From the NCBI GenBank assembly GCA_009760855.2, contig WPIO01000010.1, forward strand, positions 1,322,501-1,386,500: 64,000 bases of DNA, read 5' to 3'. Made by a program: the position numbers and the translations under genes. Numbering within the stretch: position 1 is the first letter of the stretch; each line of letters begins with the position of its first letter. Under the pieces are notes generated by a model. The model ran no database searches. It was not told where the DNA came from and saw only the letters and a list, made by a program, of their open reading frames with translations. This document shows positions 10,011-22,093 of this stretch, piece after piece. Origin of the DNA: Cristatella mucedo. Its lineage: Eukaryota > Bryozoa > Phylactolaemata > Cristatellidae.

Positions 10011-13000
10011 TCAGCTGACCTTAACTTTTACCTTCTACAGCTGCAGTAGTTTGGCAATAATACATGCATCAGACATTCTTCACTTGTCAGCAGTATTCAA
10101 AAAATTATACCTTTCGCGTCATCCCATAAAATAGTTTTATTTTGATCGTCTGGAAGCTTCATGTTTACTGCCCGTGACTTTGCTCTGGAAAACAATCTGA
10201 AGAATCCAGAGAGCCTCTTCCAAAAGCCTCTTGATGGCTTTTCTGCTTTCTATAGAATAACGAAAGCTTACGGCGGCATCAATGAGGCCACCTACTGGCC
10301 ACTCCTAGCCTCAAATGTGCACTGAATTACACTTGGCTAACGTCACGGACTATTCTTGGAGGTTGCACGTGCCACCGACGATATCAAGCATAAGCTCTAA
10401 CCTAAAACGATTGGGCTATTGTTATCACAGCTGCCTGACATTAGCTAAAACACGGAGATTCGGCCACCGTACTTTGTACTAAAAGCATTTACCTAGGCGT
10501 GGAGGTTCGGGCTAGAGCACAGTATTACTTTAGGTGTCCTTGGTTATTCTAGCACAGACCATGTTGCTATGATGATACTAGTGTATAGCTTCAAATCGCC
10601 TTTGTCGAACGCAAAATGCACCCACCAGTTTGGTCCTGCTCAACCAGTCCACATTGAGTTCCAGTGTGCACAGAATGAGCATTAAGGGCAGCGTGGATTA
10701 CTGGGTGGTAACCGGTGGGTTGAGGCTTTAAGAACTAACGTTCGATAGTGGAAATTAGCACTTTTGAGCCAGTGACTTGTGATTTGACTGCTGCTCCATA
10801 AGTTGGTACTACAGGCTTATCTTGAATGAATCAATGTCACATTCAATAATCCTCATAAAGCAAACGTCGTACACTAAGTCCAGATTGTGATCTGTTTTTC
10901 CTGTCTCAGTTTAGTATTTTTGGATTTATTTCGGTTTGCCTTTGAACAAAAGGCTTCTGGGCTCGATCGAGCGTCCGTTTAGCTCTAGAAACCGTAGAGA
11001 CGTCTGAAGACGAAAGCATTGGATCTAACTATGGCTCCTCAACCACAAGTTTCAACGTGACGGAAAATGAAAAAGGAAAACTTCTTAAATCTGCCTAGTA
11101 GCTGCTGGAATGAGTGTTTGCAACAACGCCAATCAGTAATAGATCTTTATATTTGAAATAACAGAGCTGAATTGGCAAGACGTTCGGCACAAACTTAATA
11201 GTTTTAGCAAACACAGAAGGACAGTTTGCTGTAAATGCATCTGTTCTTAGCTGGCTACAGGTTGAGGAATGAACAGCTTGTCATGTGAAGACCTACATCG
11301 TTGACTTACCACCCTGACATATTGAAGCTTAAGAGTGTGGCCCCCAGGAAAGATTCATGGTGAAATGCACCGGCCTCGGATAATGTGACGGAACCAGGAC
11401 GGTGGTCCTCACGAAGAAATCCATCTGGGAATACCAGCTACTTTAAAAATACTAGACAAGGAAGCCAGCAGTCTAAAAAAATGCATCTATACTTGAACTT
11501 AGGGTATGCTGGACATCTATTTAGCTCTTTTGCATGACATAACCTGCTATTTTCATTTTTCTTTCATCGACCTTGTCGAAATGTTAGAAACCTTGCTTTA
11601 GTACAGCGAAATGGTACCAGATTAGCTCGTTAAGGAAATTGAACAGACGAATGCATACGTGACCTAACCGTTAAGGCTATGACAACAAACATGTATTTTT
11701 GAACTTACAACTTGGGTCTTAAGCTGAGAAGGGCCTTATTTTGTATCGAAAGCCTCAGAGTTCTCATCTTGTTCGTCCTGTTCCTAATGATCGTAAAAAA
11801 TAATCAACTTATGAGAGATGTACTCAAGAACTTTAAATGAACAGTACAGCATTGCAGCGATTTTTCCGGGCAAAAGCGCGAAGAAACTATAAAAATGCAA
11901 TGACTGGTGAAGTTTGGCGCTTTAATATTGTGCTTAAACAGCAAACCACTACATCAAAGTTAAGAAAGGTTGCTAAGAAACTTAAGCCGCCATCTCTGCC
12001 ATTGAAGCTACTGCTGAAGTGACATACAGTGTTGAAACGGAATGACTAACGTAGTTGTACACCTGATAGAATTTATTACCCGAAGAATAAGGTCTCGACG
12101 TTTTCTGACAATCAGCGGGCTATACACAGCGATTGCATCAAAAGCAGACATTACAGTACTAGAATGAATGAAAGAAACAAATGTCATGCTGTCGCTGCAA
12201 TAGATCGAGGAGTTTTGGCTTAATTTCTTGTGTAGTAAATTGTGAAGCTGCACTATAATTGGAATCGAATTGCAATCGTATTGAGGCAGGTCCCCGTGAT
12301 TCATCCTTTATGTACTCATGCCTGTAGACACTGTGCATGCTGCCACCTAACCTTACTTGCATTCTGACCCTGTGCATGTTACCTCTAATCATGTTATTCT
12401 TCTTGTTTATTGACCGTGCAACCACTAACCATTTGATCGTGCTTTCTTTGCAGCAAACATGAAGTGCCTAGAAAGAGACTGAGTTCTCTGAGGGGGCTAT
12501 ATCAAATTTAGTATTATTATTATTTTTTTTTATTATTATTGGTCCCTGCCCGTTTGTATTTGCATCTGTCTATGTTGGCATCGAACTACCAAAATATCTG
12601 CTTCAGCCAATAATCCTGTAATTGATCTATATATCTAGACGCTCCTTCTCATTCAGTAGCAATCCAAAGTGAATACGGTTGCCATAACTAAAGATTTGCC
12701 GTTGTTTCTTGCAAAATAAGAGATTCAAGAGCCCATAAAAGTGCCAACATGGATAGAGAACTGCATCATTTCTAAACTCAAATTAAATGAGCAATTGTGA
12801 TATTGATATGGGTAATATTCGAAAATAAAGTGACGCTTGGCAAATAAAACAATTTTCACAGAGATTTAAACAGCATCCTAGAGGGAAGTGATCATTTAAT
12901 TTCGCAACAGTCACTGTCCTGTAGAACTGGGAAAACATACTCCTTCCTGCTGTTTGTATTTTCGTTGTGATGTGCCACCGACAACCAGTAACACTGGCTT

Positions 13001-14403
13001 AGTTATATTTATCGGGTCATCTCCACGGAATTTGTTTATAGTTTCCAATTGTTGAGACATTTAAATAACTACCCACAGATTACTTACCTGTCTGACATTT
13101 TGTCTAATAAAGAAATCTTTAAATTAGATAATGTTAACATTATCTAATTTAAATTAGTGTTGTATTTGTTCTTGCATCCCAGCAAACGCAGAACATTTAG
13201 TCTTAACAAACCTCATGTCGTGCAAACAACCAACCATCTTAAGTGAACATTTACGCAAAATAAGTCGCTTTGACGAACTGATTAGAACATGCTATATATA
13301 TAAGAAAAGACAGTCCCTGCAATTGCCCCAGCACTTTGTGAGCATACTGCTACTTGAAAGATCTTAGCTTTTTGATGTTTTGAAAGCAGATATTATTCTG
13401 TATTTGCAAACCAAATCGCAGAAATTTGAAGAGTTGTATTTATGCCCTGCAGGAGGTGTGAGCACGATCAGCATCTAAAGCTTGCTCACCACCAGTAATC
13501 ACTTTTGTATTATTAAAATAAGTTCGTGGGTGCACACTAAAATCAGTAAAACCACTTATCTCTTTTTTAATTAACAGTGACTCTACCAGGAGTTCAGATA
13601 CTTTTTTGGCCCAAGTAGTAACATTACCCCGAGTTTTTCCTTAACAGTATTCAGACAATGTCACAGCAATTAGCATTCTGTTGCTATGTATATGGAAGCG
13701 AAGGGTTCATGCCTTCTGCTGCACAATAACAAAGAATTCCCATTTGAAACATTCTTCTTCACTGTTTATTTTTTTACATACACAGGGAATGTATAAACGG
13801 GTAAAATGGTCCAAAAAAGAAACTAGCGATGCATATATGCTACGAGACCATACGAGCAAAACCTCAAAGAAAACTGACACTTTACGTTTAAAGAAAGGCT
13901 TCGGAGTTAGCTGACCTAGCTACCGAGCCTACACAACCAACAGGTAGCAAATCTGAGTTCTATGAATGTTTTTATTTTTAATTTAATTTATAAATTTTAA
14001 CCAAAAGAGTAAACTTTGACAGTCTTTTATCACATGGACTGTCTTCTCATTTCTCAGCACCGGCTAGCAAGTCAGCAGTGACCTCAATTCGAGCTAAATA
14101 GGTGCAAAAATTTTTGCAAGCAACATTTTATATGTTCATACTCACAGAGTATGCACGAGTGCGTTCTAATATTCTGACTTCATCGCTAGTTTTTTATCTT
14201 TCTCTTTCGGTCATGCCAAGTATGGCAAACTAAATTTATTCATTTATGGATACAGTGTATACTTGGGTCTAGGATAAAACTGTTGCTAACTAATACTACA
14301 CTTGTATTAATAATACGAAATATTTTTGTTACTGACAATTAGGGTGACATGATTAGCTATGGAATACTTGGGACGTCCAGCAGACCAACGAATGTGTGCA
14401 TAC
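10011..14403. other. Left-arm intronic or non-coding sequence
   Basis: This is mirrored at 37,506-41,640. No exon with conserved frame in both arms was found. 11,290-11,440 is well conserved with 40,230-40,400, but the reading frames do not agree, so I treat it as non-coding. A LINE tail at 12,270-12,540 is specific to this arm. Confidence 0.5.
12270..12540 (+). mobile_element. L2-type LINE 3' end, left arm only
   Basis: It contains the 3'UTR (GTGATTCATCC..., CACTGTGCATGCTGCC...) and the terminal hairpin in the variant GAAGTGCC ... GGGGGCTAT, followed by ATT repeats. It is absent from the mirrored right-arm position (about 39,400-39,600), so it inserted after the duplication or was lost there. 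Confidence 0.8.
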
Positions 14404-14486
14404 CGTTACCATGGTACCGAAATGGTCATCCCCGATATCGCGAGTTCTGTCACTGATTTCTTCGGGCTCATAAATCTGACTGACTT
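14404..14486 (-). pseudogene. SEC16-like acidic exon (left copy)
   Basis: An 83 nt segment has a TTGTAG acceptor and a GTATGC donor. Its frame reads VSQIYEPEEISDRTRDIGDD.... The right-arm copy at 37,423-37,505 has the same length, the same splice sites and a largely conserved frame (VSRIYEPEDSSDRTHDVGDG...), which supports a real ancestral exon. Its place in SEC16 is inferred from position. Confidence 0.6.
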
Positions 14487-15172
14487 CTACAACGATAAAA
14501 ATCCCAGGTGTTATAAATTGTCAACTTAAATAATTCAGCTAATCAGTCCTGCACAAGCACGGGTTAGACATACTTTAATGTACTGAGCAAATGCCACAAA
14601 TTCAAGGTCACCCTATGTTTAGCATTATTCACAAAAAACTTAGTGAATTTGATGAGGCAGTGCGCCAAGGAGCTTAATGAGGAGACAATGTTCAAATGTT
14701 TCTTGTCATAGCTATTTCTTGTCATATATTCATATATTCTTGTCATAGTCATATCTAGTTAAAATGGTCAACACGCGAACAAGAATGAATAGTGAATAAG
14801 AAGTCACGTGTACGATTTCTGCATTTGCTGTCCGTATTGCGGTTTTTCATACTGCTGAGGGTTTGAAAGTGTCTTTGCATCCAAGAGGCGCATGAAAATT
14901 GTGTGTTCCAGTCATTGTGAGACATACTCCTTCTGAGCACACATATCGGGCTCGGCTGTTGTGTGCAACACAAATATCACAAGACAGCACATCTTTCCTA
15001 CTTGCACCTTCTACCCATTAACAGCCTATTCTCTCCTAGGACCAATCGCAACTCTCAGATGCCTTCCCTTAAGCTCTGTCCAACAAATCTAAAATATTTA
15101 ATTCTCATGCCTCCTTTTGCAGTACGACCTGACTGTTTGACGTGGCAGAGCTTGAGCAAAACATAAGCCTAC

Positions 15173-15376
15173 CAGGATTCACATATGCTCCAGGCTGTTG
15201 CCAAGAAGGTATTGCCTGCTCTTGCTGCCATTCTGTAACCGGATCATGCATATATTGTTGCTGGTAATGTGGCTCCTTCTGCAGATTGCCATTGTCTTCC
15301 ACGGCAAGGCCATCCGACCAATGTCCGGCTGCTGCTCGACCTTGGCTGCCGTTTCCATTTACTGTGCCTGCTTCTG
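15173..15376 (-). pseudogene. SEC16: SEC16-like Gln/Pro-rich exon (left copy)
   Basis: The exon has 204 nt, with acceptor CTGTAG and donor GTAGGC. It begins with two bases that complete the codon left open by 16,346-16,074. The frame reads EAGTVNGNGSQGRAAAG... to ...SWQQPGAYVNP without a stop. The right copy (36,492-36,766) carries a net 71 nt more and is frameshifted. Gln/Pro-rich disordered sequence is usual for the SEC16 C-terminal half. Confidence 0.65.
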
Positions 15377-16073
15377 CTACAGATCAGAAACAAAAGGATT
15401 TCAATCTAATCGAAAAAGATACCGAAAACTAAATGTGCCCATCACTTTAGACATACATGCTGACAGGCACCAAGAAAATACAGAGTAACACTGCTCAGGA
15501 TATGGAAATAGCTGAATAACGAATGAAGAATAGCACTTTTAGAGGCATTCAAACGGCTATAAAGAGCTGTCAGGTTGACGGCAAACAAATCGCTAGGATA
15601 GTTTGCATAGGCATGCACCGTGCTCCCACGACCATCTGACTCAGCAATGCTTCCCATATTCTCTTTGTTGCATTAGATTAAGTTAGCTGGATATCGTAGG
15701 AGCAATGAAAGCAGTTTGCACTCAGTCCAGCAAAGACACTTTTCCAGCATAACATCTACCTAGTCTTTGTGCTTTGTCAAATTCAGGTGGAGACACATTG
15801 CATTTCATGGTTCACCTAACCTGAATTACAGAGTTAACATTTTACTAGTGAGTATCTCAGCACTCGAACTTTCGATATTGGAATCTTTAGCTATCTCTAG
15901 CATGAATTAATTTATCTGTCCAAGCCGAAGGGCTTTTTACATCACAGTCCGAATCGAGGATTTGAGTACTGCAGAGAGAAATGGTGAAGTAAGTGATAGT
16001 GCAACTGTATCTCTTGTGTTGGGTGGTTTCTTTTCAACGTATTGCTTGACAGCTCGTTATGGCAGTATCTTAC

Positions 16074-16346
16074 CTTGCAGGCCCAGCAACTGGGAATGCT
16101 GCACAAAATTCCAAGGCTGCTGTACACTGTGGCATTGAGGTGCCTGTCGATGACTCAATTCGGCATGGCCGTCGAGCAGCAGAGGTGGTTGGCACGGATA
16201 AGCCGGGAGAAAAATAGATTGATCGTCGACACCGGTGTAATTTTGCATATAAGGTCGGAGGCCAGTGCCTTTTTGCAGATGCTGAGACTTGGACTGAGGC
16301 AGTTTTTCCATATCTTCACCATGACTGGCCTGCCAAGTCTCAATTC
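16074..16346 (-). pseudogene. SEC16: SEC16-like exon, intact in left copy
   Basis: The exon has 273 nt, with acceptor TTTCAG and donor GTAAGA. It is open throughout in the frame set by the upstream exon: IETWQASHGEDMEKLPQSKS... to ...VQQPWNFVQHSQLLGLQ. The right copy (35,359-35,631) has the same length but carries TGA where this copy has CGA (16,147-16,149). Confidence 0.7.
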
Positions 16347-16448
16347 CTGAAAAACCAAAGAAGGATTTTTCTATGAGGTATTAAGGTAATGAAGCAAGTA
16401 GTGCACACAACACACAGTGCATGGGACTGCTGCAAGTAGCATGCTCAC

Positions 16449-16677
16449 CCGGCGGTGCTGCTCTTGCTGCTGCTACTACAACTACTGGCTGAGCTATTGA
16501 CAGTTCTGAAATTGCTAGTTCAGGAGCAGATCGTAGGACAGTTACAACTGGTGTAACTGTATTAGGTGCTTGGAGCAATGCTGGTGCTGGCATTGATGTA
16601 GAAGCTGGCATCGCTGCAGATTCCATGTCAAATGTTGGGGCTGGCACGGATGCAGACACTGATGTAGGTACAAAAAC
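16449..16677 (-). pseudogene. SEC16: SEC16-like Pro/Ala-rich exon, in phase in left copy
   Basis: The exon has 229 nt. It follows 17,389-17,249 in phase 0 (VFVPTSVSASVPAPTF...) and ends in phase 1 before GTGAGC. The right copy at 35,038 lacks one T in the opening GTTTTT run, which breaks the frame. The composition is Pro/Ala/Thr/Val-rich and disordered. Confidence 0.65.
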
Positions 16678-17248
16678 CTGAGACTTGAGTGTTTAAGCGG
16701 TGAGGGACTTCCATCCTGCGTTGATGGTCTGCAGCTAATCGGTCAAATCAGGGCACCACAGTGTTGCTAGGATGCAGACGGTCAAGGCATCCTACTGTAG
16801 TTGGATTGTCTCAGCTACCGGCTGGCTCTTAAGTAGCATAGACAACTACAAAACATACTGTTAAAATGACTTCCCAATTATTGAAAGTATTCCGACACGA
16901 GAAATAAAAACTACACGAAAGGTGTACAACAATATAATAGAGCTGGAAACAATCTGCCAATTTGTTGTGCGAGTGTAATGCATACACTCATTCAGCTCTT
17001 TCTTTGGGCTAATCTAGCACAGCACACCGTCTTCTCTTTCTCATACTCTTCCTCCTACCCATCCGACGATGTCTAAGTATCTCTAGTCTAATTGCATTGT
17101 TAGCTCTAGCAGGTTAGATGACAACCCCATTTACTATTCTATTTGAAGAAATCTTCTCGAATGTACGCATATGGGTATGTTCCTAACGAAGTATTTTAAT
17201 GTCCAACTATTCAGCAATAGTGAACAGCAGAGCAAGCAGATCACCTAC

Positions 17249-17389
17249 CTCTAACAGGCTGTGGAACATGTCGGTAGAAAAGAGCGACGGCTCGACCAGC
17301 ACTCTGCCGGCTATGGCCTCGCAGTAGCGCAGCGCTTCCGGCAACTGCCCGCCCTCGAAATGGATCCAAGCTTTGGCAAGCTTGTAGCT
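17249..17389 (-). pseudogene. SEC16: SEC16 central-domain exon with YCEAIA motif
   Basis: The exon has 141 nt in phase 0-0 and reads SYKLAKAWIHFEGGQLPEAL followed by RYCEAIAGRVL.... It corresponds to the helical stretch of the SEC16 central domain whose YCEAIA motif is conserved in animal SEC16. The acceptor is TTGCAG and the donor GTAGGT. The right copy lacks 57 bp here, including YCEAIA. Confidence 0.8.
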
Positions 17390-18068
17390 CTGCAATAGTA
17401 AGAAGCATGGAGTGACTTGTAAGTGCCAATCAGTCATGGACATGTGCACTGGGGTGGTTAGATGCATGAGTTTAGGACATCGTCAGGTACTGATTGTTTG
17501 CTGTAACCAAAAGCACTACCAGGCATTAACTTTAACGACACCGCCAGTTTGATTGAAAGAGAGCTGAATGTACAGATCCTGGTGAAACAGCTGGCTAATG
17601 CTTAAGCTGAAGCATTATAGTTCCTGTAGCTGAAGCATGCTCTGCAGCAGGTAGATAGTGAGTGCAAGGCATCCATAGGTAGAAGGTGAAGGCTTTGTCG
17701 AAGAATGTGTTGCTTCTGTGTTTTCTTATTAGAACCATGTTTGAGAGATATTTGAGCAGTTGCTCTGAACCATCCACAAGCTTTCAAGGCTGAAAGCCAC
17801 GAGCCAGTGAATAACGATACCAGAAGAGAAATGAATGCTTGAGTGTCAGCAGTGTCATTGAGCAGCAACACTTTGTTAAATAGAACCACAGAAACCCAAT
17901 TGGATCTGCAGCATCAAAGTAAAACTTATTGAGCAGTCAGAACATCACACTGGACAGGGGGTGCAGTTCCAGGTGCAAAGGCTCTGAAAAGAGGCTACGA
18001 CGGTTAACTTCAGTAGCACATCCTTGCCATTGCAGTTCCGGCTGCTGCTGCCTTGGGCACCACCATAC

Positions 18069-18172
18069 CTGCAGGTTTGGTAGCACGAAGGCCGGTCTTG
18101 ACAGACTCCATGCAAATTCTAACACCTCCGTCCATTTAATATATTTCAGATAAAAATGTTGTCTCGAGCATT
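18069..18172 (-). pseudogene. SEC16: SEC16 central-domain exon, frameshifted left copy
   Basis: The exon has 104 nt against 106 nt in the right copy (28,537-28,642). The 2 nt loss brings a TAA into frame before the conserved VLEFAWSLSRPAFVLP stretch. The acceptor TTGTAG and donor GTATGG are kept. Confidence 0.75.
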
Positions 18173-18416
18173 CTACAACATTTACAAAATTTTAAATGTT
18201 TTGAAATGTTGCTAGTCTATTATTCATCTCAGATATCAATAATAGGCTGTAAATGCTTGCTAATGTAAATTGGCCGTTGGCTGCTGATGGGAGTTGAGAC
18301 ACGATGCTAGCTCGATGCCATCACACACTAATTTGAATTGCAACCGACGTTTAACAGAACTGTCGTTCAAGGACAAGGCCAAGTCGAAAAGGCACTAGAG
18401 ATGGAAGCAGGCTCAC

Positions 18417-18643
18417 CTCGTATGTGCCCCCAGCAAGCTCAGCTTCGTGCTCTAGTTTCCGAAGCCTTCAAACCGCACGCCGGCGACCAAATAGCAGAAC
18501 TGACTGGCTATGACTCGTCCTTGGGCAGCGAGGGCGTCTCCCAGCTGCTCGGCCGCTCACTGCGAGTCTAATTCATCACGTGTCGGGTGCAGCATCATGG
18601 CCAGGTGCTGATGCCAGTCGCTGCAGTCACCATTGACGATGCT
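18417..18643 (-). pseudogene. SEC16: SEC16 central-domain exon with two stops (left copy)
   Basis: The exon has 227 nt, the same length as 28,071-28,297. It encodes WHQHLAMMLHPTRDELDS..., the counterpart of the conserved W-x-x-HLAM block of SEC16. TGA at 18557-18559 replaces an Arg codon and TAG at 18452-18454 replaces a Lys codon of the right copy. Splice sites are intact. Confidence 0.85.
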
Positions 18644-19106
18644 CTGCAAGAAACGTTCACCGAGCCCATGCACACTGGATCCAGTGTAGCGTTAGCAAAT
18701 GCCGCTCATGCTGCTGCAAGGCGAGCAGCAGCCCTACTAGCAGCTGCATCACGATAAAGCAGAGAGGTAGATGACATAGCCAGCCATCATTTGTCAATTT
18801 GTAGCACATACCGTGACCACACTTGGCTGCTTGTGCAGCATCAGCTCATAGAGCGTAGTGATGGGATCTTTCTTGCTCATACACGTTGCAAGAAACCTGC
18901 AATATTTGTGCTAGAGTTTTCACACTCACAGAAATTAGGGAAATACTGCAATGCAATTAAGCTACGGCAGACATGCAATGGCAGGCAGGCATACACAGGT
19001 AGGTTCACTGACACAGAGCCCCTCACGAACTAACACAAGTGGGCATTCTCTCAGGCACACATCATGCACAGAAGCACAGGTCAAATGGTAGTGTATTGCT
19101 GCTCAC

Positions 19107-19643
19107 CCTGAAATAACATAGGTCTCAGTGCGGCTGTCCATTTTTGCGAGAAAGAATGCATGCCCCCAAAGACCATTTTTGACAGGAAATGTGACAGCTT
19201 CTCTCGTGTGACCAGCTAGTAGCAGCAGACAAAGGTGGTCGGTGTTGGCATCAAGGTTTTCCTTGTCGGCAGCTGTAGCAAATTTTTGCTGTTGCTTAGG
19301 GGCTGGCTCTCCATCATTGCGTGAGAAACTGCCATCTTCCTCGATTAGAAGTTCTACGATGTCCGAGTTTATATAAGTCAGAAATGTAGATAAGAAGTCT
19401 AGTGAAATTTTTTTGCAAAGCAGATCGTGCCTAGGAGAGTGCAGTGTCAATGAGGGTGCACTCACCCCGTTTTGCCTGACTAGCATGGCCAAAAGGTTCC
19501 ACATGAGAACTGATGCCTCCTTGTCAACACTGTCTTTCTCAAGTTTACACTCACTGATCTGTCGTTTACAAAAGTCAATAACATCTCGCTTGCGAGTCTG
19601 GTCCGTGAACAAAACATAGTAAACGTTTTCTGCCTGCAGTACT
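19107..19643 (-). pseudogene. SEC16: SEC16 central-domain exon (left copy)
   Basis: The exon has 537 nt, is open throughout, and is almost identical to 27,071-27,607. It contains the SEC16 signature KNGLWGHAFFLAKMDSRT near its end. The acceptor is TTCAG and the donor GTGAGC. It is the most upstream exon left in this copy. Homology to the right arm ends 92 bp further upstream at the LINE junction. Confidence 0.8.
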
Positions 19644-19735
19644 CTGAATAGGCACAAGTTGACAAACAGTTCTCAGTCAGAGACTAGTCAGGGCCATTTT
19701 TTTCAGAGCAGTGGCCAATTTGTTGGTAGATTGTG

Positions 19736-20040
19736 CTAGGCGCTTTATGTTTGCTGCAAAGTGAAATGCAATTGAATGGTAAGTAAGATCATGCTTGAAA
19801 AACAAACAAAATAAATAATATGGTTAGAGGTGACATGCACAGGGTCAGCATGCAAATGTGTTTAGTGGCAGCATGCAAAGTGTCAGCACGCATAAGCACA
19901 TCAAGGACGAATCACAGGGACCCACTAAATGCTGTCTCAAATAGGTGTATTTTTAAGTTCCTTTTAAATGTGGTCAGGTCAGGGGATGTTCTGACGCAGG
20001 TCGGGAGGGAGTTCTAGGGTTTGGGAGCATACAAATTAAG
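19736..20040 (-). mobile_element. L2-type LINE 3' end at left-arm inner boundary
   Basis: On the minus strand it runs from the C-terminal coding part through the 3'UTR to the terminal hairpin. It ends at GCGCCTAGC directly against the inverted-repeat arm. The rest of the hairpin and the ATT tail are missing, so this is a breakpoint rather than a clean insertion. Confidence 0.8.
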
Positions 20041-21780
20041 CAATACTCTAGCTACCTCGGTTCTTTAAATACCTCGTGTTCGTTTGCGTTCAGGCTGGGC
20101 AAGCCAGCTGTCCAGCATAGTGAGAGCGGATGATGGCTGGCACCACAGCTGTAGCTGGATAGGTGTCTGCAGTCCTAACGAAGCAGGCTGTACTGTCCGG
20201 AGCTATCCCTCAGCAGTACTGGAGAGGGCGGAGCTAAGCCGTCCGCAGGTCAGCAAGTTAGCACCTCTCTAGGAAAGCCTAGGCTGTATGGACTAGCTAA
20301 GGCCAATCAGCGGTAGCTCACGGCATGCAGACGCAAACAATTGGCGATCGGCTTCCTGCGACAAATAAAAATGAGAATCAATTCAACTTATTAAAGCTTT
20401 CTTCATTTCAACAGAGGTGGACTGCCCTGCAATTACAGTGTAAGGTAATCCAAGACAGGTGGAGCTCGATGTCTCTGAGGTCTTGAGCTCTTGGTAGAAA
20501 AGGCCAAGCTGCCTGAAGAGCTGGATCCAATAGCTAGCATTACTAGCAACAGCTCCAAGCACGGGCCATTGTCGGACTTGGAAATGCAATAGAGGTTTTC
20601 TGTTGGCGGCAGAGACGAGACCATTTCGTGGCATCATACACCGTAGCTAGCTTTTCGGATAGGCTATGTTTTCAAAACACAAATTTATAATTAAAGATTT
20701 ATTTGCACAGTAAGCATTTCGGTCACCAGGATGGCAACCACGTCTGTCAGCGAGTAACCGTCCGAGACAATCAATGAATTCTATGTACTATATGTCATCG
20801 AAGACCGACATACGATCATAGTGACTTTCCCAGGAAATAGCACTAAAATTGAGCTTGCCTGCAACACACTACTGCGTCATAAATAGTTGAGTGTTATGCC
20901 GGTAATCCTTGATAGTAGTGTAGCTTCCGTGTGCCGCCAATCACGAGCTGACGCAGTCGCATCGAGCGCCGCATTTTCTCGCCTGAACACAAGGCCTAAA
21001 ACTACAATAGAACTCTTTGTCAGGAAAGTACACTTACACGTGCCAGCTTCAGTCCTAACATTCATCATTCGCAAGCTTGAGATGCAACGGCCTGAGCTCG
21101 GGCCTGAGCCAGGCAAGCCGTAGCCTTCACCTTAGCTTCACCGAACACACAGCAGTCGATTCGCATATTCGATCAGGCCCCAAGTGGCAGCAACAGCCAA
21201 GCAAATAAAATCAAGGCATGACAATCCGATTCATTGAGCTAACGTCATGTACTCAGCTAGTTATCGTAATAAAGTTTATATAAGCTCTCACACCCATCAT
21301 GCTTACAAACTTGGTGAAATTGCAACAACATACTGGATGCAAAGATCCTTAACAGCATTAAAACGTACATTCCATTGTCTCCATCGATACAAACATGGAG
21401 TAGCAAACGCTGGAGCAAAGAGTAGTCGAGTGGAATATAACTTGGAGTTTGGAGATTTGATGAATATATAAATCAGCAAGGAAGCCATGTGAGCTACCGA
21501 AACATAAACTACTGAGAGAAGTTTCGCGGTTCGAGAATGCTTAGCTCTGGTTTAGTCTAGCGGTTATGGTGCACACAACAAACAAGGGCAATGTAAGCAT
21601 AGTTGATGAACGAGGCCGTGTGCTTCGAGCCCGGTGTCATACGTGAAGTGTCGGAATAGATTAGATCATGGCTAGTCATGCATAACCACAAAATGGCCAT
21701 GTCTTAAAAATCAGTCAAAACAACGCAAAAAGTGACCCTTGATCACCTCTTTGTGGTATCTCTAGTTAGTAACGTGAGAA
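20041..21780. other. Palindrome spacer, no recognised gene
   Basis: Minus-strand open frames at 20,383-20,637 and 20,877-21,116 have no recognisable domain and no convincing splice context. A CCAAT motif lies near 20,308. Around 21,548-21,640 there is an A-box-like TTTAGTCTAGCGG and a B-box-like GCTTCGAGCCC about 70 bp apart, so a tRNA-derived SINE or tRNA pseudogene is possible there. Confidence 0.4.
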
Positions 21781-21786
21781 GGATCA

Positions 21787-22093
<307 letters not shown>

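Larger units (their letters stand above)
8785..19643 (-). pseudogene. SEC16: SEC16-like pseudogene, left (inverted) copy
   Basis: Exons in transcription order are 19643-19107, 18896-18812, 18643-18417, 18172-18069, 17389-17249, 16677-16449, 16346-16074, 15376-15173, 14486-14404 and 9072-8785. Splice phases are compatible from 17389 to 15173. The product would be the central conserved domain of SEC16, which binds SEC13 and organises ER exit sites, followed by a Gln/Pro-rich tail. Lesions are TGA at 18557-18559, TAG at 18452-18454, a 2 nt loss in 18172-18069 that brings a TAA into frame, and a 2 nt loss in 9072-8785. Exons upstream of 19643 are missing, the sequence being replaced by a LINE tail. 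I call it a pseudogene with high confidence. Confidence 0.85.
7835..19735. repeat. Left arm of large inverted duplication
   Basis: Read on the minus strand, this arm is colinear with 26,981-45,283. Matched anchors include 8,785-9,072 with 42,289-42,578; 14,404-14,486 with 37,423-37,505; 15,173-15,376 with 36,492-36,766; 16,074-16,346 with 35,359-35,631; 17,249-17,389 with 33,582-33,665; and 18,069-19,643 with 27,071-28,642. Identity is about 98-99% by eye for roughly the innermost 1.4 kb and clearly lower outside. The inner end abuts a LINE 3' tail at 19,736. The outer end has a 19 bp direct duplication. Confidence 0.92.

Noticed and set aside
11290-11440. Possible exon conserved with 40,230-40,400
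   Set aside because: Nucleotide similarity is good, but the open frames in the two arms do not correspond.
18338-18571. Plus-strand open frame opposite the SEC16 exon, repeated at 28,149-28,376 minus
   Set aside because: Antisense shadow of the central-domain exon. The exon sense frame has the SEC16 motifs.
21548-21640. Possible tRNA gene
   Set aside because: A- and B-box-like motifs exist, but I could not fold a cloverleaf with a clear anticodon arm. A SINE or tRNA remnant is more likely.
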